From: Planctomycetota bacterium
Lineage (GTDB): Bacteria; Planctomycetota; UBA1135
Assembly: GCA_027623585.1 (NCBI GenBank)
Contig: JAQBVK010000099.1
Location: 1 to 8,136, forward strand
Reading direction: 5' to 3'
DNA length: 8,136 bases
The notes beneath the pieces are model-generated. The model saw only the letters and a program-made list of their open reading frames with translations. It did no database searches and was not told the origin of the DNA. Positions 6,785-8,136 of the stretch are shown piece by piece. How positions within the stretch are numbered: the first letter of the stretch is position 1; each line of letters starts with the position of its first letter. The position numbers were made by a program, and so were the translations under genes.

Positions 6785-7406
6785 CGGCGCACATCGCCGC
6801 TTCCCAACGCGCGAAAGCCGGCGCTTCAGCGGCGAGAGCACGAGCGAGTGTGGAATCCGCGTCGCTTCCAAGTTGCGCGCGCAGACGCTCCGAGACTTCG
6901 GCGAGGTGGCGGTCTTCGTCCCGGAGGATCGGACGCACGGAGAACGGCGCCTCCGCGATGCGCAGCGCTTCTTCGTAGAGCGGGTAAAAGGCGGCTGCGC
7001 GCACTTCGATCGCGACCGAGGAGAGCAAGTAGTTGGCCTCAGCGCGCACGGCGTCCGGAAGAGCGGCAAGGAGCTCCTCGCAGGCGTGATCCACCTCCTG
7101 CAAATAGGCCTCGGCCGCCTCGCCGGCGAGGGTGTGCTCCTCGGCGAAGGTCTCGATCGTCTCCGGCGCTTCCGCCGCAAGCGCGAGAGCGGCGCGCTTC
7201 AGGCGCAGCGCGTGTCCGGCTTCCTCGATCAGATGCTGCAGACCGTCGCAATCCAAGGCCTCGGAGCGTCGCGCCTTCACCATCTTGCGCACGCCGACGT
7301 ACTCCATGCGCGCCAGCGAGTTGACGAAGCGCGCGTGCAGCAGCGGATCGGCAATCACGGTGGGGAGCCACTCACGAACGCGAGTCAGGGCGGGATCAGC
7401 AGACAT
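6738..7406 (-). CDS. Ferritin-like diiron protein, uncharacterised
   Basis: 222 residues, almost entirely helical and cytoplasmic (no signal peptide). It has a full ferritin-like diiron ligand set in the expected order over four helices: E35 (LARMEY), E62 and H65 as ExxH (EEAGH), E134 (AIEVRA), and E164 and H167 as a second ExxH (DEDRH). This pattern binds two irons in ferritins, rubrerythrins and diiron oxygenases. The protein lacks rubredoxin cysteines, and its FVNSLARMEYVGVRKMV segment (27-43) resembles unnamed ferritin-like proteins rather than bacterioferritin or Dps. It could be an oxidase, hydroxylase or peroxide-handling enzyme; the sequence does not decide. I took the ATG at 7406; a GTG one codon upstream (7409) is the alternative, and no Shine-Dalgarno is seen. 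It starts 29 bases from the divergent methyltransferase gene, and its last 47 bases overlap the preceding gene's 3' end. The diiron fold is likely; the function is open. Confidence 0.85.
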   Translation of the reverse strand: MSADPALTRVREWLPTVIADPLLHARFVNSLARMEYVGVRKMVKARRSEALDCDGLQHLIEEAGHALRLKRAALALAAEAPETIETFAEEHTLAGEAAEAYLQEVDHACEELLAALPDAVRAEANYLLSSVAIEVRAAAFYPLYEEALRIAEAPFSVRPILRDEDRHLAEVSERLRAQLGSDADSTLARALAAEAPAFARWEAAMCAAIGSRSVPVGRRCAD

Positions 7407-7414
7407 CACAGCGG

Positions 7415-7420
7415 ATTCTA
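7415..7420 (-). promoter_or_regulatory. Possible -10 element (TAGAAT) for the diiron-protein gene
   Basis: On the minus strand this reads TAGAAT, one base from consensus. It ends 5 bases before a GTG at 7409 and 8 bases before the ATG at 7406. With no Shine-Dalgarno present, a leaderless or nearly leaderless transcript is plausible. It lies inside the 29-base gap shared with the divergent methyltransferase gene, whose own weaker candidate (CAGAAT at 7424-7429) overlaps the same region. No -35 is convincing. Confidence 0.35.
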
Positions 7421-7435
7421 GGGCAGAATGCCTCG

Positions 7436-8071
7436 ATGGAGACTTTCGCCCGCCCGGAGATCGAGGACTATGCCTACGCGGCCACGCGCGCCGAGCCTGA
7501 ACTGCTGGCGCAATTGGAGCGGCGCACTCACGCCGAGATGGAAGATCCGCAGATGCTCACCGGACGCGTCGAGGGACGGCTGCTCAAGCTGCTGACGCGC
7601 CTGCTGCGGCCGCGGCTCGCGGTGGAGGGCGGCACCTTCACGGGCTACTCGGCGCTTTCGATCGCGGAAGGCTTGGAGGAGGGCGCGCGCTTGATCACCT
7701 GCGAGTTGGATTCCGATCGCGCGCGGGTGGCGCGCGAGAGCTTCGCGTCGAGCGCGCATGGCGCAAAGATCGAGCTGCGGCTCGGTCCGGCTCTGGAGAC
7801 ACTGCGCGGCATCACGGAGCCGATCGACTTCTCCTTCATCGACGCCGACAAGACCGGCTACCCCGAGTACTATGAGGAGTTGGTGCTGCGCACGCGAGCG
7901 GGAGGCGCGATCCTGCTCGACAACATGCTGATGTCCGGGCGCGTGCTCGACCCGCAGGACGAAGGCTCACGCGCGGTCGCAGCGCTCAACCAGCGCATTG
8001 CTCATGACGCGCGCGTCGAAAACGTGCTGCTCACCGTGCGCGATGGCGTGCAACTGGTGGTGAAGCTCTAG
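7436..8071 (+). CDS. Class I SAM-dependent O-methyltransferase (catechol/caffeoyl-CoA type)
   Basis: 211 residues, typical of the cation-dependent Methyltransf_3 family that methylates catechol-like hydroxyls using S-adenosylmethionine; cytoplasmic. Residues 34-47 (EMEDPQMLTGRVEG) match the segment before the SAM fold. Motif I is VEGGTFTGYSAL (63-74), with Gly65 where the family usually has Ile or Leu (E-I-G-T). CELD (89-92) ends the strand that binds the SAM ribose. FIDADKTGYPEYYE (134-147) and LLDNML (160-165) supply the presumed metal ligands D136, D162 and N163; the 26-residue gap between the two aspartates matches caffeoyl-CoA O-methyltransferases. The VQLVVKL ending is typical. The start at 7436 is the only reasonable ATG; the next Met is residue 35. 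There is no strong Shine-Dalgarno. It is divergent from the diiron-protein gene and followed by a potential stem-loop. The family is certain; the substrate is unknown. Confidence 0.92.
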   Translation: METFARPEIEDYAYAATRAEPELLAQLERRTHAEMEDPQMLTGRVEGRLLKLLTRLLRPRLAVEGGTFTGYSALSIAEGLEEGARLITCELDSDRARVARESFASSAHGAKIELRLGPALETLRGITEPIDFSFIDADKTGYPEYYEELVLRTRAGGAILLDNMLMSGRVLDPQDEGSRAVAALNQRIAHDARVENVLLTVRDGVQLVVKL

Positions 8072-8133
8072 GGCAACGCTGAACAAGTCATTCCGTCCCG
8101 GACGCGGTCCTCGCGGCCGGTCTCAGCGTCGCC
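8072..8133 (+). terminator. Nested inverted repeats just after the methyltransferase stop
   Basis: An outer pair of 11-base arms (8072-8082 with 8123-8133) matches with one mismatch. Inside it, a second stem pairs 8098-8106 with 8112-8120 (CCGG-x-CGCG and its mirror, one mismatch) around a 5-base GTCCT loop. The position immediately after the stop suits a terminator or 3'-end processing signal. No T-run is seen before the window ends, so it may instead be the edge of a dispersed palindromic repeat. Confidence 0.4.
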
Positions 8134-8136
8134 GGA

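Noticed and set aside
5801..7180. A 459-codon open frame on the minus strand across the exported-protein and diiron-protein genes
   Set aside because: Its translation is Arg-rich shadow sequence, while the overlapping plus-strand gene has a signal peptide and Shine-Dalgarno and the other has diiron ligands.
27..8071. A biosynthetic cluster built from the esterase, flavoprotein, diiron protein and methyltransferase
   Set aside because: The genes lie on alternating strands with no core synthase, carrier protein or transporter, so tailoring-type enzymes alone do not make a cluster.

Overview
The window is GC-rich, gene-dense chromosomal DNA holding eight complete protein-coding genes. I saw no tRNA, rRNA, CRISPR array, transposase or phage gene. 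The organism is probably a free-living, cell-walled, Gram-negative-type bacterium: it has an MltA-type lytic transglycosylase lipoprotein and other exported proteins. The first gene pairs an N-terminal laminin-B-like beta-sandwich with a short two-cysteine C-terminal domain, and from memory that style is common in Planctomycetota (also seen in Myxococcota). I therefore lean towards an uncultured or little-studied planctomycete-like lineage, but no marker gene in the window settles it.

Layout, left to right: (1) 27-980 minus, exported two-domain beta-sandwich protein; (2) 1033-2265 plus, uncharacterised protein with a possible N-terminal helix-turn-helix; (3) 2202-3440 minus, MltA lytic transglycosylase lipoprotein; (4) 3506-4522 plus, alpha/beta-hydrolase esterase; (5) 4491-5756 minus, HI0933/BaiN-type flavoprotein; (6) 5840-6784 plus, exported protein of unknown function; (7) 6738-7406 minus, ferritin-like diiron protein; (8) 7436-8071 plus, class I SAM-dependent O-methyltransferase. 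A 65-base tail after gene 8 can fold into a nested stem-loop. No gene-free stretch exceeds 300 bases; the longest intergenic gap is 83 bases.

The most striking property is the architecture. The eight genes alternate strand without exception. Every convergent pair (2/3, 4/5, 6/7) overlaps at its 3' ends, by 64, 32 and 47 bases. Every divergent pair (1/2, 3/4, 5/6, 7/8) is separated by under 90 bases. No two neighbours can share a conventional operon, so each gene should be its own transcription unit, coupled to its neighbours only by shared promoter regions or antisense 3' ends.

The genes do not form an obvious pathway. MltA acts on cell-wall peptidoglycan, genes 1 and 6 are exported, and genes 4, 5, 7 and 8 look like independent cytoplasmic enzymes. 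I found no convincing defence, secondary-metabolite or mobile system. The best candidates for undescribed biology are the uncharacterised proteins (genes 1, 2, 6, 7), the strictly alternating overlapping layout, and possible leaderless start sites at several genes.
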